DNA from: Malus domestica
Taxonomy: Eukaryota; Streptophyta; Magnoliopsida; Rosales; Rosaceae
Reading direction: 5' to 3'
NCBI RefSeq assembly: GCF_042453785.1
Contig: NC_091674.1
Coordinates: forward strand, 28,469,501-28,533,500
DNA length: 64,000 bases
Shown here in pieces: positions 1 through 11,441 of the stretch (position 1 is the first letter of the stretch; each line of letters starts with the position of its first letter). Both the position numbers and the translations under genes were made by a program. The notes beneath the pieces were generated by a model, which was not told the origin of the DNA, searched no databases, and saw only the letters and a list, made by a program, of their open reading frames with translations.

Positions 1-957
1 AGTTTGAAACCCCGTCACCTTTACAGCATTGTTTCAGTGAAGTTATTCTCTCAATTACGGGCTAAAAGCTACATGAAATCGAGTGCACTCCTTAAGTATT
101 TGTCTCTTTCTTCAGGTAAGTCTCTCTCTCTCTCGTAGGACTTCCATTCCATGACATAAATACACAAGCCACCATGATTTCTTAAGTCGGCGATACAGCA
201 TCATGTGTAAGTTTTTCTTTACATGCGGTTGTTTAACTAACACGGGACATCATAGTAGCAGTATACTCACACCTTCGAGGTCTCCATCAAATGAATGACT
301 CTTCCTAATCCACATGATAAAAATTGGATTGGACTTAAATGTGAATGTGAAGTTGGATCGGTCTTAAATCTGAATGTGTTTCAGATTTTGGGCCTCAAAA
401 TGTTGTATGCGTGCAATAATCTGAGCCTGTCAAACGTTTAAATATGTAAACCTGCTGTGAGCTAAGGATCCTTCCATTTTTGCTATTCTTTCACTTCAAG
501 ACTCTTCTGAAAGCTGAGAAGTTCAGAAGAACCAAAGCTATAACGATACGAAGAGAGGCATGATGCCCTAACCTACGAAACAAGAAACTGTACACGGCTT
601 TTCCTCGGAAACCATTGCTACGAATCTATGCATTTGCCCAACGGGACTTTGACAAAACAGGAAACCAGGAGCTAATCAGGCAACAAACAAAAAGTTTGAA
701 CAAGAGAGAGAGAACATTACTCTAAACAAGAGATCCCATCGTTTTAGACCATGCTTTCCTCCCCTCCCGAATATTCTAAGGTGGATCGGTAGTTTCTCTG
801 CTTACTTTGTCACCGAGTTTGTGGCAGAGATTTTCACTTCCTCAACTAGTGGATGCAGCCGCCTAGATGGAAATGCCAGCGACCAGGTTGTACTCTTGTG
901 TTTCTCGTCGAGATCTGTCTCCTTTTCTGGTTTACTCAAAGTCTCTCCATCAGACAT
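1..957. other. Intergenic DNA and probable 3' UTR of the kinase gene
   Basis: No convincing coding region is visible on either strand. A short CT microsatellite lies at about 119-134. The part next to 958 is probably the 3' UTR of the minus-strand kinase gene that ends there. The two small plus-strand ORFs over 821-1092 have no recognisable domain and overlap the end of that gene. Confidence 0.5.
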
Positions 958-3900
958 TTACTTCCCCTGCTTTTTACCTGCAATTCAAAAGTCACAATAT
1001 TTAGCCAAAGACAGCCATTGCAATCATCACCTATATTTAGTCAGCTACACGATAATGTAGTAAAGTACCCCTCTCCATCCCCGATCCACTAGGTCTGTGG
1101 GGAAAACCAGAAGATATATGGTAAGTTAGTAGTGTTAGTCCGGTACCTCTATGAAACCATGAGTTCCGGGTCGCCCTTCTGATGCGGCGCTCATGTCTGT
1201 CCAAAAATTCATCAACTCTATACGGTTGAGACAACAAGGGTCCGGAAAATTCAACCTTTTCTCCTTGATCTTGAAGTTGAAACCCCTGTTACAAAACCAA
1301 TATTAACGAGGTTAAAGACGCCAGGTGATCATCTATAAGACTATAACATCACCAAAAACAAAATTTTTTTTGCCTTACAACTTGTATTCAACTTGACCAA
1401 AAAAAACGAATAACTAAGAAAAGCTAAAAGATAAATGAGACGGTATTCCTGTGGTGTTCCAGGTAATGCGAAAACTGGGAGTTGTATGTCGAAAGTCATA
1501 TAATTATATCTGATTTCTGTATTTACAAACTTACTGTATCACTTTTAGCTGCCATTTCCTCTCTCTGATAAAGTGCCAATGATAATTCCTGCGAATGGTA
1601 CTCCTCGGAAGCATCAAAGGAATCTGGACGCTCAAGCTTGCCCCATTGTTTCAGCATTGCAAGCTTTGCAATCTCGTATGAATCGTTCCCTTTAGAATCA
1701 GTGCACCCCTTGTACGTAAGTTCCCCATTTTCATGCCTTCTTGAGTCAAAGTTGCTCCTTGTATGCACTGTGATCGAAGATTCTAACGTGTTAAAAATGT
1801 GTCCTCTTGAAATAGACCGAGTATGAGATCTTCTGGCCTCATCTTTTCGTCTCTTTGCCCATGCAAAGCCACTTGATGTAGAAACCTCTAATGGACCGGT
1901 GAGTGGAATGTCTCCTTGAGATGCATTTTTTACATGCGAAGAGTCTTCTACTTTACCAGCTGACGGCTTTGGAAGTTCCCTCCCTACTATTGAGTTATCT
2001 TCCTTAAGAATATGTCCATTAGTGCCATTAGTTTTATAAGAACCTCGAGACTCAGCTGCCAAGTCCTGCAAGATAAGGTTGAGATTATCAATAAGAACCT
2101 TCAAATGGTTACCATTAAAACACACAGACCCGCGAACAACATACAAGAGAGAGACCTCTGGTGGTGCCAATTTACTAAACCCAAGTGACTTTCTTGCTGG
2201 CTTTCGTGTTTCAGATCCACGAACACGCCCACCAATTTTTTTCCTGAAAATTCAGCGACCGCACTAAATTTCAATTTTCATACTTTGGTGAGGACTACAC
2301 TAATTTTTTTCACACAAGAGAACAAGAACCACTCACCTATTTGCCTCCTCCCGGTTGTTCGCATCTATCTCTTTGCTAGGTGGGTACATAGGCAAGCTTG
2401 ATGGATCGCATGCATGAGGCTTCATTTTGAAATACTGAAGTGGGAATAAAGAATACTGTATTAGGAAAATCTGAATGATGAGAACCAACGCATAAGGTAC
2501 ATATTACATTATTTTTCACATTACCTCGGATGCAAGAGCGGAGGAGGCAGTCCCACGCTTGTGTGGTTCTACAGAAAGGAGAGTCTCTAGTAGGTTCAAA
2601 GTAGCCGCAGGCAAATCTTTAAAGGTATCCCGCAGAGAACTATCGTAAGGTTGCTGTGGTTTAAATAGAGTGGCATGAGGAAGTTTGGACTTTTTCCAGT
2701 AATCTTCTGGCGGGGAGCCACAAAGCTTGAAAATCTTGTGTAATTGTTCAACCTGTCAGCAGAAAATGCATATAAGAAATCCAACAGGAAAACCAAACCA
2801 AAGTATGACAACAGCAATCCTTGTACAACTTTGATGCATGCATAAAAGAGTTTTACTAATGTAATGCATCCTAAGAGGGTCAATGTGTTAGTTCTCATAA
2901 AATATGCACTAGTTAAGAGAATCAGATCTTTAATTTTTCGATTTATGCAAGCATAACGGAGGACTCTGCACTCAGATTGCCGTGTTGATAAACATGCTGA
3001 TTATTTTACCAAGACTGATAAAGAAAAGCCATGTATTTCGATTAGTTAATCACCTCTGTTCTCCCTTGAAGAACAGGTTTCCCCATTAGTAGCTCTGCAA
3101 ACGCACAGCCAACACTCCATAGATCTATAAAAGCTCCATAATCAGTCGATCCAAGCAAAAGTTCAGGAGGACGATACCATAGAGTTACAACACGACTGGT
3201 TAGGGGTTGCTTATGCCCGGTATTACAGAAGTTTGCCAACCCAAAATCAGCCACCTTCAGAATTCCTTCATTGCTCACCAGAAGATTTGATCCTTTTACG
3301 TCCCGATGCATTACACCCCGCGAGTGACAATGCTCAAGTCCAGATAACAGCTGCTTCATGTAGCATTTAATCTACAAAATACAGCCAACATCACCAATTT
3401 GAGCTCCAACATGGATGGAAAGATAGACGACTAACTGTGAAGTAGAACATCACGAAAGATGAATACTACTAAACTAGCATGACAACTATTCATAAGAGCA
3501 ATGGAAGCAAAACCTGTGCCTCACTGAATTTGATGTCAGGGTTAGACAAGAGTCCGGTAATGTCATGTTCCATGTACTCGAACACAAGGTATATGCTACA
3601 TGATAATCGGGAAGTAATTAAGCCCTCCAGTTTAACGACGTTTGGATGGTCAAGCCTTCTAAGAATCAAGATTTCTCGTGCCATAAACCTGACGCTCTCA
3701 GGCTCAAAATTGTCAAACCGCACCTTCTTCAAGGCAACTATCTTCCCAGTTTCAAGGTCCCGTGCTCGGAACACGCTACTATATGTACCCTGTCCAATCT
3801 TTTCAAGGAGTTGCGATCGAATAAGAACAGATAAGAAGAAAGACGGAAAACTATCAAGGGTAACAAAACATATACCATGCAGATATAGTTTCTACAATTC

Positions 3901-4827
3901 ACAATCAATTAATACTTGCAATGAAGAATACGAACAATAACAAAAGTTAGATTATAACGATCCAATCGAAAAATATATCATGTAGATATTCCGGGACAGC
4001 AAAATTAACCATGTCGAAAGTTTTGCCAAGAAAAAAACAGTTGCAGAAACACCAGCTTGGATTTGAAGGCCTTGCATTTTACCAAACAATCTGAAAATGG
4101 TAAGTTGTTGTAAGCTTACTCCGATGCACGCCATCGATTTCAAGCAAGTGCTTAAAGTTTTTAGCTTTTTAACCAGCCGATATTCTAAACTACTCTAATT
4201 TAGACGGATCAAACGCGGGTTCAAAAACTACTCTAAACAAATATGCCAACTTTCTAAAAAAGTGTAAGAAAATGAAGAGTAAACGTCTCACTAGCCACAT
4301 TGAATTTTAACGTTTGTGCTCAACATTTTTGTAAAATCCAAAACTTTTTTAAACAAAAACCAAACAATCAACAAAAAAACTCGAACTTTGCAAACAAAAT
4401 CTAATAAAATGAGTGAGAGAGAGAGAGAGAGAGAGAGACTCACTTTCTCTAACTTCTCATATGCATCTGCACGGAGTGGGACCCACCCTTGAATGGCTTC
4501 GCCGGCAACGGCGCTGAGCCAAGTAGGCCAGCCGGCGGCCACCTGCTCACCCTCCACATACTTCTGCAGATTGCTCAATCTAAAACTCAAAGACTCGGAA
4601 TAACTATTATTGCTCTTGTGATAATTCCCGCCACCGCCATTCGAACTCGCTCTTCCCGACTCACCCAACTCGTTCCCGCTCAACTCAGCCCCCTTCTTAC
4701 TCTTCTTCTCCGCCTCCCCCAGCCCGACCCGACTCCGACCCGAATTCCCCACATTGTCCCTGAAGGCGCCCGAGTGGTCGAACGCCGGCGTCACCGACAC
4801 CGCTTGCTTCGAGCTCACGCAACCCAT
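958..4827 (-). CDS. IBS1: CDK-like serine/threonine protein kinase, IBS1 (At1g18670) type
   Basis: Cyclin-dependent-kinase-like protein of the plant subgroup that includes Arabidopsis IBS1 (impaired in BABA-induced sterility 1, a defence-priming gene). My exon model (descending): 4827-4444, 3798-3514, 3371-3054, 2752-2525, 2434-2337, 2243-2156, 2065-1535, 1285-1147, 977-958. All junctions are GT-AG and phases agree, giving 696 aa. The start MGCVSSK carries G2/C3, a myristoylation/palmitoylation signal, so membrane attachment is likely. Kinase landmarks: glycine loop IGQGTYSSV (129-137), Lys152 in VALKK, HRDVKGSN (Asp247), DFG (265-267), TSRVVTLWYRPPELLLG. The tail has the family's conserved blocks ASQGD.P..GPL.VS.SSGFAWAKRRKD and ERPDSFD.S.EYHSQELSL, and ends SWFHRGKKQGK. 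The family member I recall is about 709 aa. An upstream in-frame Met (4950) lacks the lipidation context and was not used. Kinase call is firm; one-to-one orthology is inferred. Confidence 0.93.
4411..4439. repeat. GA/CT microsatellite abutting a splice donor
   Basis: About 12 GA units (CT on the coding strand) begin immediately after the GTGAGT donor of kinase intron 1. Length changes here would alter the start of the intron. Confidence 0.9.
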
Positions 4828-6790
4828 CGCCGGCCGCCGACCCAATGACCATGCACACCCACCCGCCGAAATCTGGGTCGACCCGGATCGGGAAGCCGCC
4901 GGCTCAGCTAGGGTCGGAAGTCCGGAGCAACCAACCAGCGAACCAACCAACTGGTTTGCTCAAAACATCAAAAATGGAAAATGCAGAGCTGGAATTGAGA
5001 CGGAAACAGAAACTGGGTTTTATACAAACAATCCAAAGATAGAATGTTCGTTTGTAATTATCTCAATGATTCGTTTCATCACTCGCTTTCTCTCTCTAAC
5101 TTTTTTTTTTTTTTGCTTTTTTGAAAATTTAATTTTCTATTTTTTTTGCGGTAATCGCGGGGATGGGGATAGAGGATTTTAATGAGCGGTTTTCTTCATG
5201 CAGACAGAACAAAATGTATATGTGCCCGTCCCGTGCTGCCAAAATTCGAGTCTTTTTTTGTTTTTTTATAACACAGAACAGAACGATATTTTATACTAAT
5301 TTGCTATAAAGAAAATGAAAAAATATTTGAATTTGGAACGTAAGAGGTTAAAAGATGTAGATTTTAACTATCAAAGCAATTCACATGCAATTTTCATTCG
5401 TTTTTTAATGTCGCTTGTAAGTGGTATTTCTCTTTACTTCCTCGGGGATGAAAATGTCTTAAATTTGATTTGAATTGATGGCAAGTTTCGTGTTTCTTTA
5501 TTATAACTAAGTTATAGTGTAGCTTCACACAAATATCCCACTTATTCAGCTAATGATCATATCATTGTCGAAAAAGAAACGATACTAATCCATGTTACGT
5601 TTTGATTATGTTTTTTCAAGACGTAAAAGACCTTTCTTTTCTTTGCTTTTTTGGTAAACAAAATGAGAACGCGTCATGCGATTGCCAACGCGAGTTTTTG
5701 TGGGGACTGTTCTTGTTTTGTTTGCAACCATTTTATTCTCTGGTTTTTGTTTGCATTGCTATTTTTCTTTGTTTGCATTGCTAATTTGTGTGTGTTCAAA
5801 GTTATTGAGGTTTGCATTATGTAGGCCACCATTAGGCAGCTACATGGGGTTGCATGTTGGTGCATGGGAGGGAAATAGACTGGCATTACACAAGTGGGGT
5901 CCCAATCAAGTATGGGGATTGGGAACTAGTTTAGTGGTTGGGTCATGAGTCATGAGGTCATGAACTCCTATATGGGGTAGTTGTTGTAATGTTGGCTAAT
6001 GGTACATGTAATGGGGTTGTGATTAGTTTTTGGATTCTGTTTTGGGTTATATAAATTGATTTTGAAGCAACTAGTTCTTGGTTTAATGGTAGTTGTATTA
6101 ATTTAGCTGGTAATGTTTTAGGTTAAATTCTTCTACATGCAAGAATAATACATTTGGCAGTTTAATTTGATGTTGACAGTTGTCTCCACTCATCTTAAGT
6201 TCGACTAACTCACTTTATTAGTATTTGTGATGAATTCAATACCTAGTTGTAAGTTGTAACTAGCTCAATTAAAGTAGCCTCTTAGCACTTGTCTTCACTT
6301 ATCTCAGATTCGACTCACTTGATTTATTAAGACTTTTAACGAAATCAATATCTAGTTATGACTAGCCAAGTTATAGTGATGTAACTTTATTATTGGTGTG
6401 GTGGCGGTAATATATGTATACAAAAATCATATACACAATATTTCAAAATAAAATATATTTGATTTTGTAAAGTCTGTTTCAAGTTTTGGCATAAGAGTAG
6501 GGGTTGGGTTTGTGGATATATCCAAGAAAGGGGAATGGAAGGGAAAGGGGAGTTGATTAAAGAACTTTTGTTTTTTGGTGAACGATTAAAGAAGAAATGG
6601 AAAGCAAGAAAAAGGAGAGAGGAAAACTCGACCCTTCCTTCTTCATGCTGTTCTTTTGCCCATCTCCCACTTCTAAGTTTCTGACATTTCTTATGAGGCC
6701 TTCAAACTTCATTAGTCTCATGGCCCCACATGTTGAGTTTGATGGTGGGGTCCACTAAATAATTGGGACAAAGCATCTCTATGCTTAATC
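4828..6790. other. Kinase promoter and intergenic DNA, no gene seen
   Basis: The region next to 4827 is the 5' UTR and promoter side of the minus-strand kinase. A T-rich tract (5100-5145) and repeats of TTTGCATT (5720-5815) are visible. Small ORFs over 5602-5948 are low complexity and resemble no family I know. Confidence 0.4.
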
Positions 6791-6796
6791 TTGGTT

Positions 6797-6955
6797 TAGC
6801 AGTCGAAAAATGGTAAGAATACTCTTTCAAAAGTGAGATTTTTTATAGACTTTTTGTTATCTTATATTTTTTCCACAATGTTTTATAATATTAACACACG
6901 TTAAACTGTGATGTGGTAAAAAGTCCATAAAAAATCCGATTTTGGAATAGTGTTC
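6797..6955. mobile_element. MITE-like inverted-repeat element
   Basis: About 35 bp at the left end (GAATACTCTTTCAAAAGTGA, then GATTTTTTATAGAC) recurs as an imperfect inverted copy at the right end (GTCCATAAAAAATC, then GATTTTGGAATAGTGTTC). The middle is AT-rich and non-coding. This is the shape of a small non-autonomous DNA transposon. Confidence 0.6.
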
Positions 6956-7475
6956 ATAACATTTCTCCTTGCAGTTTTAGCTCAAGTTGGTTTGCTGCAT
7001 CTGCGGCCTGCCCACCAAAATGAAGAAATGAATCATCTTAATTATATTATCTGTTTTTATCTCAGTTTGGTAGGAGTATCTAAGTCCCTGAATGTAAAAT
7101 TTAATCACACAATATCTAAATATTGATGAGTGAGATTGACAACATTTCGGTTATTGAAAGAGTGCATTTTTTGGGTGCTGAAAATAAATGAATAGTGGGG
7201 TTTTCACAATTGACACTTTCATAAGATGTTTTGGGGACATACAATTGATGATATATGAAAAAAGTAGTTAGCTAAAAAGTAAATATATTTAAGGGCATGT
7301 CTGAGAAAGTGAGGAGCAATGCATAAATGTAAAGTTATGATCTACTCAAGCCACATGTCAATTTCACAAAGTAAATCCAAAGCAATTATGCAGTACAATT
7401 GATGTTAAAAGTAATTTTTCTTAGTTTAATATACATTGTCGGTGTTTTATTTATTTATTTATTTTTTACAATTTA

Positions 7476-7666
7476 AGGGCTCATTTGGAAGCTTATTTAA
7501 AATAATTGAGAGCGCTATTGGAAAAAAATGTTTTTGAGTTCCAAAAGCAACAGGAAGTGTTTTTCCAAGTTTCACTAACATTTTTACTAATTAAAGATTG
7601 GTATAAAAAACATATTTATCAAAAGCGCTTTCAGTTATTTTAAAAGTATTTCCAAATAAGCCATAA
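7476..7666. mobile_element. MITE, family with GGCTCRTTTGGAA-type ends, copy 1
   Basis: Starts GGGCTCATTTGGAAGC and ends with the inverted form CTTTCAGTTATTTTAAAAG followed by CCAAATAAGCC. A second copy at 10317-10497 has the same ends and layout. Non-coding. Confidence 0.65.
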
Positions 7667-7679
7667 AGTTTCGAGTCTA

Positions 7680-7975
7680 ATATGGTATCAAAGTTGTAGT
7701 TTTTTCATGAGGTTTCGTTGTGCTGTGAATCCGTCTCTGCTTAAGCTTTTGAGGCTTAGTAGTTTTCTAATATGATATTTCATGAGTTTTCGTTGCATTG
7801 TGTATCTTTCTATGGTTAAAACTCGGATTCCAAGAGGTTTCGTTGTGCTGTGCATTTTTCTATGCTTAAGTTTTTAGGACTTAGTGGTTGTCCAATATGG
7901 TATTATACTTAAATTCGTGAGGTTTCGTACGTTGTTTGCTTAATCTTTTGGAGCACAGCAGTTGTCTAAGAATGC
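7680..7975. repeat. Degenerate tandem repeat, about 80-bp unit, 3-4 copies
   Basis: The phrase GAGGTTTCGTTGTGCTGTG, then CTATGCTTAAG, then GGACTTAGTGGTTGTC, then AATATGGTAT, is repeated in diverged form from about 7705, 7780, 7830 and 7918. No open frame persists through the units. Confidence 0.7.
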
Positions 7976-8955
7976 CAATCCTTGATTTTTAAGCTTCCCA
8001 GTTACAATGATAGCCAAAGAAGCCGACCTTCTTAAGTCTGCTTAGCTGAGGTTTAACAAATACATGTTGTTGGAGTGAGGGTCTGCTGCTTTGGTAATCT
8101 ACGTGCAAAATACGCAATACGTTAGCTTGTTTTTTGGTTTCCACCAAACAATATATGCATGGAGTTTATATGCATGGCATGGAGTTTCGTACGTAATTCG
8201 TATGACATACACAAAAATAGTATAATCTATATCAATTTTACTATTTTAATTAGCTAGCTGTGATGCTACAACCTGGACCAATCCATCAATGGGATGTATG
8301 TATTAGCTATGCATCGGGATTCTCTCCTTTCTCATTCTCCTCTTATTCAGTTTCCTCTTTTTTTTTTTTTTTTTTTTCTTTCTTGCTCTATAATGAAAGC
8401 AACATAAAATGTTAACATAGTTTAATCGTTAACATTTAAATAAGAACAAACTTGAGAAGAGGAAAATAGAAAAGAGAAAATCCTACTCCATTAGCTATAA
8501 CCTTCTAATTAATTAGTTGGTTAATAAGATAATGATAATCCAACTAAAAAAAACATGAAAAGTAAGAAATTGGCATGTGATGTGTGTGCATGCCAGTTGC
8601 CACCACTACCTTGGACTCTCACCCTTAAGTTATGATTGCTGCTTCCCATGATCCAATCAAGATCTCTAGCCACTCATCGATACCACTCACGCACCAGAAA
8701 ATATAAGAATTTGGTTATCATATATTTTTTAATTTATACAAAAAAAAAAAAGGTTATCATATTAATTTGTTTTTATTAATTATCACATTGAGGCAAAGAG
8801 CACCACTTTTGAATATTTCTTGACGACCTTGAAACCTACTTTTCGTAAGAAACCCCAAACCCTAATTCTGAAACTAGAATCTTCTTTTGGATATATGACG
8901 AATTTTTCTTCAATAGTCTGAAACTTCGAAGTAGTTCAGAAATGAACGGTAAAGT
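7976..8955. other. AT-rich intergenic DNA, no gene seen
   Basis: Contains a poly-T tract (about 8359-8379) and a poly-A tract (about 8738-8750). I see no coding region or structural RNA. Confidence 0.4.
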
Positions 8956-8959
8956 TTTA

Positions 8960-9160
8960 CTCTAAAAAAATCAAATGATAAAAATTATTTAAAAAAATAA
9001 AAATTAATAAAAAGGATTTGAAAACTTTGAGTTTTAACGATAAGGACAAAATAAAAGGTAAAGTGAATAGTACTAGGATTAACTTTTTAGTGTAAAAATA
9101 TTATTTTTCGTTAAAGTGAACAGTATCAAGAACTTTCCGTTAAAGTTCCCTTTAAAAAAT
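8960..9160. mobile_element. Dispersed repeat, AACGAAAAAC family, copy 1
   Basis: Carries the block TTTTAACGATAAGGACAAAA, then GGTAAAGTGAATAGTAC, then TTTTTAGTGTAAAAATA, then TTTTTCGTTAAAGTGAACAG. The same ordered blocks occur at 32712-32865, 49197-49345 and 61440-61580 in either orientation. About 150 bp, non-coding, MITE-like. Confidence 0.7.
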
Positions 9161-9970
9161 TGACCTAGTAAGACTTGAACTGCAAAAGACAAATCGGGAA
9201 ACCAAATTGCACAGTTAACCTTAAAAAAATTAGGGATATTTGATGGGGTAGTTGAAGGTAGGTCTAGTTGCATGAATGTCACTAACAAAGACCATATTGT
9301 TCAACGACTTCACTCATATATAATTAAGATCATGGTGTAAATATATTAAGAGGAGCTAATTAATCAACATATGTCCTTCCTTGGTGAATACGTTTTTAAT
9401 ATCTTATTTATGAGCAAAAGTTAGAAGAACCAGTAGGACAGGTCACAGACTAACAAGGACAAGACAAACAAATAAGTAGATGTGTTGTTTTTTGGTTCAA
9501 TTATTTAATTATGCTTCTTATCTTGTAAAAAAATTTCCTTTAAATTGAAGAAATCACTAGTTCAAGTGGAGGGATTCATTTGTCAAAAATACTTTTTATT
9601 TAACAAAGATTTTTCACTGAAGGACCCAACTGATTTACGGTGGACAATCACAAGAACCACTACTATCGATTTTAAATATCAAGAATCAAAATAAAGAATT
9701 ATGCTAATCTCAAAGACAATTTTAGTTAAAAAATATTTATTTAAATTATTTTTTTTACAGATCTTTTTGACTCACAAATAATTAAAAAAAAAAGAATATA
9801 TAAATATTTAAATCATTCACGAATATGCTTTTAGGTTTGGTTGCATGGACTTATCAAATAATAATACGCTTTTAGACTGTTAGGTTGGGTTAATTATCAT
9901 TGTTATAATTAAGGTTACTCTATATATAATATCAATTCCTGTAGAACATAACGAATATATATATATATAA
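9161..9970. other. AT-rich intergenic DNA, no gene seen
   Basis: No supported gene. A short TA microsatellite lies at about 9955-9970, just before the next element. Confidence 0.4.
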
Positions 9971-9972
9971 AG

Positions 9973-10210
9973 AGTGGATCCGTGACACCATTTTTTTACA
10001 TAATTTTGGCACATGTTTTGTAAGATCCATTTCATTATGTATTTTAACGATCAAAATCGTCTATATTTTATAACATCATTTGTAGATCATCCTTGTGAAA
10101 AATCGGAAAAATCTAAAACTATTAAGACATTCATTTATAATACCCAAAATTGATAAGACACATTATTAATGCATTCTACAGGTTTTAGTAAACACAAGGT
10201 TGAGAATCAT
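9973..10210. mobile_element. Element with GTGGATCCGTGACACCA end, partial copy
   Basis: The left 90 bp match the ends of the element at 14829-15214: GGATCCGTGACACCATTTTTT, then ACATAATTTTGGCACA, then ATGTATTTTAACGATC. A matching inverted right end is not clear, so this looks like a truncated or strongly diverged copy. Confidence 0.55.
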
Positions 10211-10316
10211 ACTTATTCACATACATGACGAGTAAACGTGCCCTCAATTGCGCCCAAAATCAAGTTATTTTGGTAGTCTGGTATAATCTAGTATCAAACT
10301 TGACAAAAGATATAAG

Positions 10317-10497
10317 GCTCGTTTGAAAGTGCTTTCAAAATGATTGAAATCATTTTTGGTGAAAATATTTTTAGAACCAATCTTTAGTAAAAATATAAAT
10401 AAATCTTAAAAAAAACATTTAAAATGCTTTTAAAATTCAAAAATATTTTATCTAAAAACGATTTCAATCATTTTAAAAGTACTTCTAACAAGCTCAT
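10317..10497. mobile_element. MITE, family with GGCTCRTTTGGAA-type ends, copy 2
   Basis: Left end GGCTCGTTTGAAAGTGCTTT and right end AAAGTACTTCTAACAAGCTC are inverted repeats. The inner inverted pair ATGATTGAAATCATTTTTGG and AACGATTTCAATCATTTT makes it nearly a foldback. Same family as 7476-7666. Confidence 0.7.
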
Positions 10498-10715
10498 ACT
10501 TTAATCTCTCCCTAAAATGAGCTTTAAGATTCATGATTGCTTGGAGCTAGACTTGTACCGCAGTTGATGGGTCAATCAAGAAGGTAGGTCTCAATGGAGA
10601 TATGACCCATTATTCTCTTATGTCCCCTCTACATAATGTTCCTACTATTTATTTGGTTTTAAACTTTATTCCAACAACCTTCAATGATTAGACGGTGGTG
10701 TAGCATCAATCGTGC

Positions 10716-10878
10716 ATGCTTAGATTTTATTTTTTTTATTTTTTTTAATTTTTTGAGATTTTTTTTGACAATTTCTTGATTTATGCGTGTCATCCTTGCG
10801 CAAAGGTCATGCTAATTTTCTTTGTGTCGTTCCAATTTTATCAGATGTCCTTGAAGGGACTGAATGCTTAGACCTTAT
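10716..10878 (-). pseudogene. Retroposed U6 spliceosomal snRNA pseudogene with target duplications
   Basis: On the minus strand 10860-10759 reads as U6 snRNA: GTCCCTTC at the 5' end, then GATAAAATTGGAACGA, ATTAGCATG and TGCGCAAGGATGACACGC. About a dozen positions differ from the plant U6 I know, nearly all C-to-T or G-to-A, as in a silenced methylated copy. The 3' end runs into an A-rich tail (10730-10758 as T on plus) instead of a Pol III terminator. ATGCTTAGA at 10716-10724 is repeated at 10864-10872, extending to 15 bp with two mismatches. I see no upstream sequence element typical of plant U6 promoters. Together these indicate LINE-mediated retroposition, so it is probably not expressed. 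Confidence 0.87.
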
Positions 10879-10963
10879 AAATGCTAGAATTAGTAATGTC
10901 CCATTCACTAATCATGTATGCTAAGATTTTATTTACTTAAGTAGGTTGTTATCTCATGTATGT

Positions 10964-11160
10964 TAAGAGACGGAAACACACATGAAAGAGAAAACAAACT
11001 TTAAGAAAAAATATGAAGTACTTAGAACTAACAAAAGATATAGCGCAAAACCGAGCGAATGACGTTTTATGATTTATACAGCCGACTTCACTTAGTGGGA
11101 TAAAGCTTGGTTGTTAATTGTTGTTGTTGTAAGAGACGGAAATACACACGAAAGAGAAAA
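10964..11160 (+). mobile_element. 5'-truncated RTE-type LINE 3' end with 31-bp target duplication
   Basis: The segment 11040-11129 matches the familiar plant LINE/RTE 3' end: GCGCAAAACCGAGCG, CAGCCGACTTCACTTAGTGG and a terminal (TTG)n. It is bracketed by direct repeats at 10964-10994 and 11130-11160 (starting TAAGAGACGGAAA) that differ at only two of 31 positions. It is therefore a short, recently bounded insertion with no coding capacity left. Confidence 0.75.
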
Positions 11161-11441
11161 AGAGATGTGCGGTAATCATTTTCGTAAAACAATGAGTGAT
11201 ACTTTAACCGTTTCCATTGACTTAAAACACAGCAGGATAAGAAAATTGCTTTGATGGGGGAAGATAAATTCCAAACATTATGTCAATGGCCATGATGGTA
11301 CAAGGAAAGTTAAAATTTGATTAACATGTCTAATCAGACATTATTCAAGTTGACCCAAATTTGTGTGCAGGGTCACAAGTTGAATTGATGAACTCACTTT
11401 TAAGTCTTAAAAACTAGTAATTGGTTGCTAAAGAGCCCAAC
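11161..11441. other. Short intergenic gap, probable 3' UTR of the HNH gene
   Basis: Nothing coding is seen. The part nearest 11442 is likely the 3' UTR of the minus-strand gene. Confidence 0.4.

Noticed and set aside
1037-1146. Read-through C-terminus of the kinase (TGLTLLTYHISSG...)
   Set aside because: Splicing to the 20-nt exon at 977-958 restores the family's GKKQGK ending; the read-through sequence looks intronic.
4828-4950. Upstream in-frame Met extending the kinase by 41 residues
   Set aside because: MGCVSSK at 4827 is a classic N-myristoylation start conserved in the family; the extension has no family resemblance.
10716-10878. Functional U6 gene
   Set aside because: A-rich tail instead of T-run terminator, multiple core substitutions and target duplications indicate a retropseudogene.
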